Shown: one piece after another, positions 43,607 through 51,623 of the stretch
Layout of the letters: the number at the start of each line of letters is the position of its first letter
How positions within the stretch are numbered: position 1 is the stretch's first letter
From: Prevotella sp. P6B1
GTDB lineage: Bacteria; Bacteroidota; Bacteroidia; Bacteroidales; Bacteroidaceae
NCBI RefSeq assembly: GCF_000702825.1
Contig: NZ_JNKF01000010.1
Span: 248,001 to 312,000, forward strand
DNA: 64,000 nt
Direction: 5' to 3'
Position numbers and translations under genes: made by a program
The notes under the pieces: generated by a model
Database searches by the model: none
Told to the model about the DNA's origin: nothing
Seen by the model: the letters and a program-made list of their open reading frames with translations, nothing else

Positions 43607-45268
43607 TTACTTCTGTACCTTTTCGAGTTCGATATCGTTGTTAGCGTACTTAGCAAAGGCAGGATCCTTCTTAATGGCCTCCTTCAATGCCTCTGAAGCA
43701 TCGCTATTGTTACCCATACGAGCACTCATCAAAGCACGCAGATACTCTGTCATAGCATCAGGATTCTTGATGTACTTCAGTGTAACAGCAGCCGATACAT
43801 AGTCGCGGTTCAGGATCTGAGCCAGTGCAGCGCTATTTGAGTAAACCTCAGAGAAGTTTTCCTCAGCCTCAGCATAGTTACCCTTGGCCAGATTCAGGTT
43901 ACCCATAATCTCTGACAGACCATTAGCACCAGTAGCACCAGCGATATACTGTTCAGCACCAGCTACATCACCATCCTTCAGAGCCAGCAGACCGAGGTTG
44001 GCATTTGCCTCAGGCAGGTTCTTTACCTGCTGCAGGCACTGCTTGGCAGCTTCGTAGTTACCCTGCTCATACTCGATAGTTGCAATATTGTTATATGCAC
44101 GATAGTCGTTAGGATATACCTTTGTAGCAGTCTGGTAAACAGCCTTCTGCTCTGCAGGAGTAGACTTCAGAGTAGCAGCATACAGAATCTCCTCGATGCT
44201 CAGCTTGGTAGCATCATCGTTGAGCTGCTCCAGAATCTGCTCGTCGCTGCGACCAATAGTCTCGTAGTTGATGGTAAGACGTGCACGACGCAACTCTGGC
44301 AGAATGCCATCAGCCAACTCACGGAATGCAGAAGAGATGTTTTTAATCTGCTGCTCACGCTCCTGGGGATCCTTATACATAGAGAGAACGCGCAGGATGA
44401 GCTCCTTATCTTGAATGTTGCTTGCGCTTACCAATTCCTGGAAGCCTTCCCAGTCCTGAGCAGTATACTTAGCATCTACAGGTGCATTGAACTTTATCTT
44501 CTTCAACTCCTGATTAACATACTTCTCAGAAACCTTCTGACGCTCGCCAGCCAGTTTATCATTGATTCTGAAACCACCATCAGGAGAAGCATATGCAGAA
44601 ACCTCGATATTCTCCAAATTCAGCTTCTCGCGATCGTTATTGATCTGCTTCAGCATCTTAACGAATTCCTGAACAGAGTTATTCTTCAACTCGCTCTTGC
44701 GGAGATTAGCCTGCTGGATCAGGAACTTAATGTTTGCATCCAGCTTCTTTTTGTTGATACGCTGGTAAGCATCTGGAGCTACAGCAGCCTGAGTAGAAAG
44801 AACAGTCTGTTTGTAGAGTTCAGATGTAGCAACAACACCATCGGCAACTTTAACGGCAGGAACATCGAACTGCTTATTACCAATACGGGCATCGAAGGTC
44901 AAGAACATCTCAGCCTTGTTGTCACCAGCATAAGCAAAACTTGTCTTCATTGTATAGTTACCACCCATCTTGTAGTTGACGGTCTGGTCATTACCACGCA
45001 CTTTCTCGCCCTGGAAAGTAGCAGGAGTACCCTTCTCTACTACACCATTAGAATAGCGCAACTCAGGCATAACGGTTACGACAGCCTTCTTCTTCATATA
45101 CTTCTCGGGGAAATGCCCGTTGATAGTAGCTGGAACCACACCTTTCTGCGTTTCAAGAGGATTTGGAGTTACTGTGAAATTATCCGCAGATAATTCTCCT
45201 AGTTTAGAACACGATGTAAAAATCATCAGCGTAGCTGCTGACATAGTTAAAATTGATACTTTCTTCAT
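43607..45268 (-). CDS. Lipoprotein with OmpA-like and TPR domains
   Basis: 553 residues. Signal peptide and lipobox MIFTSC (Cys20). The first 160 residues look like beta-rich repeats; around 200-260 an OmpA-like peptidoglycan-binding motif (ENIEVSAYASPDGGFRIND, then LAGERQKVSEKYVNQEL); from about 340 on tetratricopeptide repeats (YRAYNNIATIEYEQGNYEAAK, LNLAKGNYAEAEENFSEV). It is an outer-membrane-tethered scaffold, partner unknown. It begins only 23 bp after the 3' end of tRNA-Leu and is probably on the same transcript. Confidence 0.88.
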   Translation of the reverse strand: MKKVSILTMSAATLMIFTSCSKLGELSADNFTVTPNPLETQKGVVPATINGHFPEKYMKKKAVVTVMPELRYSNGVVEKGTPATFQGEKVRGNDQTVNYKMGGNYTMKTSFAYAGDNKAEMFLTFDARIGNKQFDVPAVKVADGVVATSELYKQTVLSTQAAVAPDAYQRINKKKLDANIKFLIQQANLRKSELKNNSVQEFVKMLKQINNDREKLNLENIEVSAYASPDGGFRINDKLAGERQKVSEKYVNQELKKIKFNAPVDAKYTAQDWEGFQELVSASNIQDKELILRVLSMYKDPQEREQQIKNISSAFRELADGILPELRRARLTINYETIGRSDEQILEQLNDDATKLSIEEILYAATLKSTPAEQKAVYQTATKVYPNDYRAYNNIATIEYEQGNYEAAKQCLQQVKNLPEANANLGLLALKDGDVAGAEQYIAGATGANGLSEIMGNLNLAKGNYAEAEENFSEVYSNSAALAQILNRDYVSAAVTLKYIKNPDAMTEYLRALMSARMGNNSDASEALKEAIKKDPAFAKYANNDIELEKVQK

Positions 45269-45291
45269 AACAAAACTTTTATGATTATTTG

Positions 45292-45377
45292 TGCCGCGAG
45301 CGGGACTCGAACCCGCACGACCGTTTTATGGTCAAGGGATTTTAAGTCCCTCGTGTCTACCATTCCACCATCGCGGC
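45292..45377 (-). tRNA. tRNA-Leu (anticodon UAA)
   Basis: 86 nt with a 7-bp acceptor stem (GCCGCGA / TCGCGGC, discriminator A), T-arm GGTTCGAGTCC, anticodon TAA in the loop ACTTAAAAT, and the long variable arm of class II tRNAs. It reads UUA codons. The 3' CCA is not encoded. Confidence 0.95.
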
Positions 45378-45392
45378 TCCGTTTTTGCGGTG

Positions 45393-45424
45393 CAAAGGTA
45401 ATTTTATTTATTGGAATAGCCAAA
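45393..45424 (-). promoter_or_regulatory. Promoter of tRNA-Leu and downstream genes
   Basis: Minus strand TTTG (45424-45421), 20 bp, TACCTTTG (45400-45393): full consensus, 16 bp before the tRNA 5' end. No other promoter is visible between the tRNA and the lipoprotein gene. Confidence 0.75.
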
Positions 45425-45452
45425 CTTTTTATGGAATCGCCAAACTTTTTAT
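45413..45452. repeat. Two tandem 20-bp repeats across the tRNA-Leu promoter
   Basis: GGAATAGCCAAACTTTTTAT at 45413-45432 is followed at once by GGAATCGCCAAACTTTTTAT at 45433-45452, differing at one base. Each copy carries a TTTG (minus strand), so the -33 element is duplicated. Confidence 0.85.
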
Positions 45453-45458
45453 CTTTTT

Positions 45459-46007
45459 TTAATTCCAAACCCTTAGAATTGTACCATCAAAAGCAACTTT
45501 ATAGCGATAAAGTTCTATTCCAGAGGCGCCATCGGTTACAACACCATTATTGACATTATAGGTCCGTTTGCACTTGTCGCAGTGAAGAAAAGTACCATTG
45601 TTTTGCCAAGTCAAAGGATATTTTCTGCCTCCTAACTCCTTTAAGCAGTTGGAGCATTGGCCCTCATAAGCCACTAACACATTGTCATAACTGCTTATGC
45701 CTACGATGATACAATTATTGGCACCAAATGCATAATTCCGGTTTTTCTCCGAAGCGGTCGTCAAAGAGATGTCCTCAGTAGCATTATCGGAATTGCGAAT
45801 GGTTTTCAGATGGCGCACGCCCTGCTCCATTTGAGTCTCTACCTTCACAAATTGTCCGTTGGTACTTAACGTTGCCGTCAACTGACAAGGCAACGGATGT
45901 AACGACGTTTCAAACACAAAGTAACACTCATACTCGCGATAGATATTCTCTTCGCCCACACACGCCATCAGCAAGGTGCAAAGTAAGAGTGTTAATCTGT
46001 GTTTCAT
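45459..46007 (-). CDS. Lipoprotein with Rieske-like domain, His ligands replaced by Cys
   Basis: 182 residues. Lipobox LLMAC (Cys16). The C-terminal 90 residues follow the Rieske layout: a first ligand loop QCSNCLKEL, then LHCDKCKRTYNVNNGVVTDG and a closing strand YKVAFDGTILRVW. Canonical Rieske proteins use CxH and CxxH; here both pairs are CxxC, giving four Cys ligands as in rubredoxin or a zinc ribbon. Function unknown. Its start overlaps the argH stop (ATGA). Confidence 0.75.
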   Translation of the reverse strand: MKHRLTLLLCTLLMACVGEENIYREYECYFVFETSLHPLPCQLTATLSTNGQFVKVETQMEQGVRHLKTIRNSDNATEDISLTTASEKNRNYAFGANNCIIVGISSYDNVLVAYEGQCSNCLKELGGRKYPLTWQNNGTFLHCDKCKRTYNVNNGVVTDGASGIELYRYKVAFDGTILRVWN

Positions 46008-47335
46008 GCCAGCAGTTTCTTTTCAGCCTCAGTCATACGCTCAAAATTGAAACCCTTGAGTGTCTGCTCCATCAAAGCCTGAATCTGGTCGTTGCACAGA
46101 TTGCCGATGCTACCCTCGTGGGTATGATGGATATCATGACTGGCCTTAAACTGACCTGCCTCAATATCAAGCCCCACCTTTTTATAGGCATCACGGAATG
46201 GCATGCCATTGGCTGCCAAGCGGTTCACCTCCTCAACCGAGAACATCGGATCATACATGGGATTATCGAGGATATGCTCGTTAACCTCTATCTTATTAAT
46301 AATGTATGCGCACATCTGCAGACAGTCCTTCAGTTCGCCAAAGGCTGGCAGGAACACCTCTTTGATAATCTGCAAGTCACGGAAATAGCCCACAGGTAGG
46401 TTGTTCATCATGAGCATAATCTGCTGGGGCAGCGACTGCAGCTTGTTGGATTTGGCACGAATGAGCTCAAACACATCAGGATTCTTTTTGTGAGGCATGA
46501 TACTTGAACCAGTAGTACACTCCTTAGGCAACTTCACGAACGAGAAGTTCTGCGAGTTGAACAAGCAGGCATCGAATGCCATCTTGGCGATGGTGCCAGC
46601 GATGGTTGCGATGGCAAAGCCCACATTACGCTCCATCTTTCCGCGTCCCATCTGGGCATAAACCACATTATAATCCATCGAATCGAAACCCAACAGATTG
46701 GTAGTCATCGTACGGTTCAATGGGAACGAACTGCCATAGCCAGCGGCACTACCCAAGGGGTTGCGGTTAGTCATCTTATAGGCAGCCTGCAGGAACAGCA
46801 TATCATCAGCCAAACTCTCGGCATACGCACCAAACCACAAGCCAAAGCTTGATGGCATGGCAATCTGCAGATGGGTATAACCTGGCATCAGCACATCCTT
46901 GTACTGATAGCTCTTCTGGATGAGCTCATCGAAAAGACTTTTTACCTCATCGGCAATCTCCATCAACTCATGACGCGTAAACAACTTCAAGTCTACCAGC
47001 ACCTGATCGTTACGCGAGCGACCTGAGTGAATCTTCTTACCCATATCACCCAACTTACGTGTCAGCAGCATTTCAACCTGCGAGTGTACATCCTCTACAT
47101 CGTCTTCAATCACAAACTCACCCCGCTCGGCCAGGTGGTAGATATTCTTTAACTCAGCCAGCAACTGGGTCAGTTCATCCTTCTCCAATAGTCCGATGCT
47201 TTCCAACATAGTGATGTGAGCCATAGAGCCCAACACGTCGTACTTTGCCAGATAGAGGTCCATCTCGCGGTCACGACCAACGGTAAAACGCTCTATCTCC
47301 TTGTTGACTTCAAAATTCTTTTCCCAGAGTTTCAT
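46004..47335 (-). CDS. argH: Argininosuccinate lyase
   Basis: Cleaves argininosuccinate to arginine and fumarate, the last step of arginine synthesis. 443 residues with the superfamily signature GSSIMPHKKNPDVFELIR (about 282-299) and the conserved SGRSRNDQVLVDLKL and GYTHLQIAMPSSFG. Length is normal for Bacteroidota. It follows pyrE and the SRPBCC gene; a heptamer array fills the gap before its ATG. Other arg genes are not in the window. Confidence 0.96.
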   Translation of the reverse strand: MKLWEKNFEVNKEIERFTVGRDREMDLYLAKYDVLGSMAHITMLESIGLLEKDELTQLLAELKNIYHLAERGEFVIEDDVEDVHSQVEMLLTRKLGDMGKKIHSGRSRNDQVLVDLKLFTRHELMEIADEVKSLFDELIQKSYQYKDVLMPGYTHLQIAMPSSFGLWFGAYAESLADDMLFLQAAYKMTNRNPLGSAAGYGSSFPLNRTMTTNLLGFDSMDYNVVYAQMGRGKMERNVGFAIATIAGTIAKMAFDACLFNSQNFSFVKLPKECTTGSSIMPHKKNPDVFELIRAKSNKLQSLPQQIMLMMNNLPVGYFRDLQIIKEVFLPAFGELKDCLQMCAYIINKIEVNEHILDNPMYDPMFSVEEVNRLAANGMPFRDAYKKVGLDIEAGQFKASHDIHHTHEGSIGNLCNDQIQALMEQTLKGFNFERMTEAEKKLLA

Positions 47336-47337
47336 CT

Positions 47338-47372
47338 TTCACTCTTTACTAATCACTAAACACTATTCACTC
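47338..47372. repeat. Five tandem heptamers between SRPBCC gene and argH
   Basis: Plus strand TTCACTC, TTTACTA, ATCACTA, AACACTA, TTCACTC: five 7-bp units, ending 2 bp before the argH ATG. In the argH sense the unit is close to TAGTGAA. Confidence 0.85.
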
Positions 47373-47377
47373 AGAAC

Positions 47378-47809
47378 TTACACATAGTGCACTTGTGCTA
47401 GGGCATCGGCAATCTTCTCAACGCCTTCCTGCAAAGGTTTCTCTACCATGCTTTTGATAAATGGATTCAATTCGGCCTTAACCGTCACCTTCATTTTCGA
47501 TGAGTTCTCATCTACAGGCAGTACCTGTACCCATACGTTGAAGGGAACGGGACTCTGAACCGTTTCGAACTTTACGCACTTAGGCTCTTCGCGATCGCAG
47601 ATACGCAGTTTCAGTTCGCCCACAGGAGCCACATTAATACTCACGGTGTCGGCATCAAAACTAAATCCCTGCACCTTATCCTCTGGCACACGGTCGCGTA
47701 CCTTTTCCAGATTGGTCAGATCACTGATATTGTTGTAAACAGCCTGCTGCGAGTAAGGAACCAGCTTAACACTGCTCTCAAACTTACTTTCTCCTCCAAA
47801 TAATCCCAT
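47378..47809 (-). CDS. SRPBCC family protein
   Basis: 143 residues beginning MGLFGGESKFESSVKLVPYS and reading through a START-like fold (YNNISDLTNLEKVRDR, LKLRICDREEP, FNVWVQVLPVD, KMKVTVKAELNPFIKSMVEKPL). These proteins bind hydrophobic ligands; the ligand is unknown. The ATG at 47809 was chosen since longer frames run into the heptamer array and pyrE. Located between pyrE and argH. Confidence 0.8.
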   Translation of the reverse strand: MGLFGGESKFESSVKLVPYSQQAVYNNISDLTNLEKVRDRVPEDKVQGFSFDADTVSINVAPVGELKLRICDREEPKCVKFETVQSPVPFNVWVQVLPVDENSSKMKVTVKAELNPFIKSMVEKPLQEGVEKIADALAQVHYV

Positions 47810-47812
47810 ATT

Positions 47813-47847
47813 ACTTTGAACTTTGAGGTTTGAACTTTGAACTTTAA
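47813..47847. repeat. Five tandem heptamers between pyrE and the SRPBCC gene
   Basis: Plus strand ACTTTGA, ACTTTGA, GGTTTGA, ACTTTGA, ACTTTAA: 35 bp exactly. The last unit includes part of the pyrE stop codon and the first ends 3 bp before the SRPBCC ATG, so the array fills the whole gap. Confidence 0.85.
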
Positions 47848-48476
47848 TCCTGTTTCCAGGTATCAGGACTCTTACGCCACTCGGCCAGAACGGCTTTGTC
47901 CTCTTCCTTAATATAACCAGTCTTGGCAGCCTCTTCAATTACTGCCTCATAGTTACTCAAAGTAATCAACTTTACACCAGCCTCATCAAAAGCCTTCTCT
48001 GCTACAGGGAATCCATATGTGAACGAAGCTACCATACCAATAACTTCCACACCATAGTCGCGCAATGCTTGAACAGCCTTCAGACTACTACCTCCTGTAG
48101 AGATCAGATCTTCAACCACAATTACCTTGGCGCCTTTCTTAATCTCGCCTTCTACCTGGTTTCCCATACCATGATCTTTTGGCTTTGGACGAACATAGCT
48201 ATAAGGGAGTCCCAGTTCCTCGGCAACTAAGGCTCCTTGAGCAATAGCCCCTGTAGCGACACCTGCAACAGCCTCAGCTTCTGGAAAGTATTCCTGAATT
48301 GCATGACAAAGTTCCAGTTTCACAAACGAACGAAGACGAGGAAAAGACAATGTCTTGCGGTTATCGGTATAAATAGGTGATTTCCAACCAGAAGCCCATG
48401 TAAACGGGGCGTTTGGCTGTAACTTGATGGCCTCAATCTCCATCAGTTTCTGGGCAAATTGATTCTTGATATCCAT
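47844..48476 (-). CDS. pyrE: Orotate phosphoribosyltransferase
   Basis: 210 residues. Attaches PRPP-derived ribose phosphate to orotate, giving OMP in pyrimidine synthesis. The PRPP loop is VIVVEDLISTGGSSLKA (about 120-136), preceded by SYVRPKPKDHGMGNQVEG. The ATG at 48476 (MDIKNQFAQKL) lies after a good promoter; an upstream 22-residue extension crosses it. It heads a unit with the SRPBCC gene, argH and the Rieske-like gene. Confidence 0.95.
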   Translation of the reverse strand: MDIKNQFAQKLMEIEAIKLQPNAPFTWASGWKSPIYTDNRKTLSFPRLRSFVKLELCHAIQEYFPEAEAVAGVATGAIAQGALVAEELGLPYSYVRPKPKDHGMGNQVEGEIKKGAKVIVVEDLISTGGSSLKAVQALRDYGVEVIGMVASFTYGFPVAEKAFDEAGVKLITLSNYEAVIEEAAKTGYIKEEDKAVLAEWRKSPDTWKQD

Positions 48477-48499
48477 AACACTATTTGATAATTTGGGTG

Positions 48500-48530
48500 C
48501 AAAGATACGAATAAGTGAGTGAAATGCAAA
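48500..48530 (-). promoter_or_regulatory. Promoter of the pyrE operon
   Basis: Minus strand TTTG (48530-48527), 19 bp, TATCTTTG (48507-48500), 24 bp before the ATG. The spacer shares an ATACGAATAAGYGAGYGAAA block (plus strand) with the argS promoter. Confidence 0.75.
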
Positions 48531-48550
48531 ACAAATCACCATTTATTTTC

Positions 48551-49252
48551 CTAACTTTTTGTAAAGCAGAGCGACAGAATACTGATCTTAATGGCTTTGT
48601 TTTCAACCAATTGGTGTGAACACGCTATCATAGTTGCGCCTGTAGTCAGCACATCGTCAATAATCAGAAGATGGCGAACATGAGGAGGCAACTGCTGATG
48701 GAGTTTAAACACTTGCTCAACATTCTCCTTACGATCCCAACGGCTTTTTCTTGTCTGGCTAGCATTAAAAACAGTCCTCACAACCAGATGTTCATAGACA
48801 GGCAGACCTGTTATCTCACTGACACCTTTAGCAATCTCCATACTCTGGTTATAGCCACGCGACCTAAATCGGTTTTTGGTTAGTGGCACAGGCACAATTC
48901 CATCTATACCATCAAAGAAACCAGCAAACTGAAATTCCTTTGCCATCATACGTCCCATTACCAGACCTATCTCCGGATGCCCCTTGTATTTAAGCTGATA
49001 GATGATGTTAGCCATCTCTGCATGACTTTCATAATAAAAGAATGCTGCTGCCCGTTCAATAGGCAACTGTCCCCAGAACAATTTAGCCATCTCATTCTCA
49101 TAGGCATTCCGTGCGAACCCTGTCCTTGGCAAATGAAAATTACATTTATTGCAAATCACGTTCTCTGTGACAGAAAGTCTTCTGCCGCACACCACACACA
49201 AGCGTGGCGAAATCAAATCTAATAATCTATGCCAAAAACTAATCGGTTTCAT
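48551..49252 (-). CDS. comF: ComF family phosphoribosyltransferase-like protein
   Basis: 233 residues. N-terminal double zinc finger LCVVCGRRLSVTENVICNKC, then a phosphoribosyltransferase-like domain with the PRPP motif LLIIDDVLTTGATM. Required for DNA uptake in several naturally competent bacteria; the biochemical role is unclear. The start at 49252 overlaps recX by 14 bp. dprA and yifB are present too, though uptake machinery is not in the window. Confidence 0.92.
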   Translation of the reverse strand: MKPISFWHRLLDLISPRLCVVCGRRLSVTENVICNKCNFHLPRTGFARNAYENEMAKLFWGQLPIERAAAFFYYESHAEMANIIYQLKYKGHPEIGLVMGRMMAKEFQFAGFFDGIDGIVPVPLTKNRFRSRGYNQSMEIAKGVSEITGLPVYEHLVVRTVFNASQTRKSRWDRKENVEQVFKLHQQLPPHVRHLLIIDDVLTTGATMIACSHQLVENKAIKISILSLCFTKS

Positions 49253-49730
49253 CGAGTTCTTCCATATCGTCATCAACCTCTAAGCATTGACGAATGATAT
49301 TAAAGTCAAATCCTCTACCCAATGCAAAGCGCACCAGTTTCTGGTTAAGCTCGTAGTCACTTTTGGCTTTGATGGTCTTGCGTTTCTGCTTTAACAATGG
49401 CACTAATACATCGAGATAGTCGCTATCATCGATTTCGTCAAGTATCCGCTGCTGAATATCACCAGCTATATGCTTCATCCAAAGTGCTTGCATTACTTTG
49501 CGTCTCCCCCATTTGTTGTACCGTATCTTGTCTTTCACAAAAGCACGGGCAAAGCGCTCATTATCAATGTAGCGTTCATTGACCAGTCTTTCAATAACAC
49601 GATTTTGAGCATCCGGCTCCACGCCCCAACGTTTCATTTTATCACGCATTTCCTGCTCGCAGTGTTCTGCTTGGGCACATATAGTGGCCAACTGCAGATA
49701 CGCCTCTTGTTCTGTCCTTTCCTTGTTCAT
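49239..49730 (-). CDS. recX: Regulatory protein RecX
   Basis: 163 residues of tandem three-helix repeats typical of RecX, an inhibitor/modulator of RecA: HCEQEMRDKMKRWGVEPDA, RLVNERYIDNERFARAFVKD, KWGRRKVMQALWMKHI. It overlaps prmC by 4 bp at its start and comF at its end. Confidence 0.88.
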   Translation of the reverse strand: MNKERTEQEAYLQLATICAQAEHCEQEMRDKMKRWGVEPDAQNRVIERLVNERYIDNERFARAFVKDKIRYNKWGRRKVMQALWMKHIAGDIQQRILDEIDDSDYLDVLVPLLKQKRKTIKAKSDYELNQKLVRFALGRGFDFNIIRQCLEVDDDMEELDETD

Positions 49731-50590
49731 TTCTTGCTGGCTTTAACAAATCTGGCATTACCGTATTGATCGTTGACACTCGTCACATCCACAAATCCAA
49801 GTTGCTGCAAGTTATTTACAATGGAATCAGCATAAAGCGGATTGATTTCAAAATACAACCTGCCATCAGGCCTAAGAGCAGATACGGCATAGTTCATGAT
49901 ATGACGATAAAACAACAACGGATCATCATCAGGTACGAAAAGAGCCATATCAGGTTCGTATCTTAAGACATTAGCTTCCATTTCGTTTGCCTCTTTCTGA
50001 CATATATAAGGCGGATTACTCACAATAACATCCCATCGGCTGGCCTCTGAATTCAACGCCAACGCATTACAATGTTCAAACCTCACATCAGCTCCTAAGG
50101 ACACAGCATTACCTTTGGCAATAGCAAGTGCATCGTCAGAAATATCCCAGGCCGTCACCCAAGCTTTTGGTATATCGAGCGATAAAGTTACAGCTATACA
50201 ACCACTTCCCGTACCAACATCCAATATGGTATAATGCCTGTTTTCTTCTCTTTGACAATTCTCTGATATGCCACGTACTTCTTCGCCTATTATTTGGCAC
50301 AATTCCGCAGTTTCCGGCCTTGGAATCAGTACTCCTGGTGCCACATGAAACTGACGACCGCAGAAGTCGGCTACACCCAGAACATATTGCACTGGTTCAG
50401 ATTTTTCAAGCTTCTGCATAATTTGTTCAAGTTCTGCTTGGTCGTTTGGGGATAATTGCGTAACTTTGCCACAATAAATATCGGTCATCGATAATCCAAA
50501 ACGGACATCGAGCACCCAACGGACGATGGCTTTTGCTTCGCCAGTATCATAAATACTGCTAAGTCTTTGGCAAAGTTGTTCGTAATTCAT
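49727..50590 (-). CDS. prmC: Peptide chain release factor N5-glutamine methyltransferase
   Basis: 287 residues. Methylates the GGQ Gln of release factors with SAM. Motif I ILDVGTGSGCIAVTL near 117, and the catalytic NPPY in VIVSNPPYICQKE; N-terminal helical domain includes PVQYVLGVADFCGRQFHV. The ATG at 50590 is preferred over the longer frame from 50605. First gene of the prmC-recX-comF unit. Confidence 0.95.
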   Translation of the reverse strand: MNYEQLCQRLSSIYDTGEAKAIVRWVLDVRFGLSMTDIYCGKVTQLSPNDQAELEQIMQKLEKSEPVQYVLGVADFCGRQFHVAPGVLIPRPETAELCQIIGEEVRGISENCQREENRHYTILDVGTGSGCIAVTLSLDIPKAWVTAWDISDDALAIAKGNAVSLGADVRFEHCNALALNSEASRWDVIVSNPPYICQKEANEMEANVLRYEPDMALFVPDDDPLLFYRHIMNYAVSALRPDGRLYFEINPLYADSIVNNLQQLGFVDVTSVNDQYGNARFVKASKK

Positions 50591-50613
50591 GGTGCAAAAA
50601 TACAAAAAAGAAG

Positions 50614-50634
50614 CGAATTGTGAATAGTGAATAA
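50614..50634. repeat. Three tandem heptamers before ribD
   Basis: CGAATTG, TGAATAG, TGAATAA: three 7-bp units ending 10 bp before the ribD ATG. In sense orientation this is the same TAGTGAA unit as at argH. Short, so chance is possible for this copy alone. Confidence 0.5.
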
Positions 50635-50644
50635 TAAAAATAAT

Positions 50645-51556
50645 ATGTTAGACGACGAAAAATTCATACGGCGCTGTATTCAGCTGGCCAAAAACGGGCA
50701 ACAAGATGCGAAACCCAATCCTATGGTTGGAGCTGTCATTGTACACAACAACCGAATCATTGGCGAGGGCTACCACATACGCTGTGGTCAGGCTCATGCC
50801 GAAGTGAACGCCTTTGCCTCAGTAAAAGAGGAAGATGAGGTTCTACTACCCGAATCAACTATCTACGTCTCGTTGGAGCCTTGTTCGCACTATGGCAAAA
50901 CGCCACCTTGCGCTGATTTGATTATTAAAAAGAGGGTTCGGCGCGTGGTAGTTGGTTGCATCGATGAATTCGCTGAAGTTCAGGGACGTGGCATCAAAAA
51001 GCTGCGCGATGCAGGCATTGAGGTAAAAGTAGGTGTTCTCGAAACAGAATGTAAGCAACTGAACCGTCGATTTTTCACTTTCCATCGTGAACAAAGACCT
51101 TATATTATCCTAAAATGGGCACAGACAGCCAACGGTTTCATAGACAACCATTTCCAACCTATGCAGATTTCATCTGATTTCACCAAGATGCTTTCTCACA
51201 AACTCCGTGCTGAGGAGGATGCGATACTTATAGGGCGCGTGACCGATGAACGTGATCAACCACAATTGAACGTACGCGAATGGTATGGTCCATATCCCAA
51301 GCGATTAGTAATCGATCACACACACCCTTTGAACCTTCAGAGTCTGCATGCCCAAAACATCCAGTCCCTGATTGTGGAAGGTGGAGCCATCACACTTAAA
51401 TCATTTCTGGAACAGGATTTATGGGATGAGATCCGGGTAGAGACTTCCGAGCAGACTGTCAGCGATGGTACGCGCGCTCCTCAGATTCCTCCGCATGCGG
51501 TAATTTGGAAATCAGAGACATACGACAGAAACAGGATTATCATATTCCGCCGATAA
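50645..51556 (+). CDS. ribD: Bifunctional riboflavin biosynthesis deaminase/reductase
   Basis: 303 residues. The N-terminal deaminase has HAEVNAFASV and EPCSHYGKTPPCADLI as zinc site (about 53-95); the C-terminal reductase (about 150-303) has LKWAQTANGFID and LIVEGGAITLKSFL. Together they convert the pyrimidine intermediate of riboflavin synthesis. The ATG at 50645 is chosen; a GTG at 50627 within the heptamers would add six residues. Other rib genes are absent here. Confidence 0.95.
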   Translation: MLDDEKFIRRCIQLAKNGQQDAKPNPMVGAVIVHNNRIIGEGYHIRCGQAHAEVNAFASVKEEDEVLLPESTIYVSLEPCSHYGKTPPCADLIIKKRVRRVVVGCIDEFAEVQGRGIKKLRDAGIEVKVGVLETECKQLNRRFFTFHREQRPYIILKWAQTANGFIDNHFQPMQISSDFTKMLSHKLRAEEDAILIGRVTDERDQPQLNVREWYGPYPKRLVIDHTHPLNLQSLHAQNIQSLIVEGGAITLKSFLEQDLWDEIRVETSEQTVSDGTRAPQIPPHAVIWKSETYDRNRIIIFRR

Positions 51557-51563
51557 GGTATAT

Positions 51564-51600
51564 AAAAAAAACATCCCCCCGTTAATGAACGAGGGGATGT
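51564..51600 (-). terminator. Rho-independent terminator of the 51624 lipoprotein gene
   Basis: Hairpin 51571-51600 with stem ACATCCCC / GGGGATGT and an inner CGTT / AACG pair, followed on the minus strand by a run of T (complement of the A-run 51564-51571). It lies 24 bp past the stop codon. On the plus strand no T-run follows, so it should terminate ribD less well. Confidence 0.85.
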
Positions 51601-51623
51601 ATTATACATAAGAGTACTATTAT

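Noticed and set aside
44411..45193. 260-codon plus-strand frame opposite the TPR/OmpA lipoprotein
   Set aside because: Antisense shadow; the minus-strand frame has lipobox, TPR and OmpA-like motifs.
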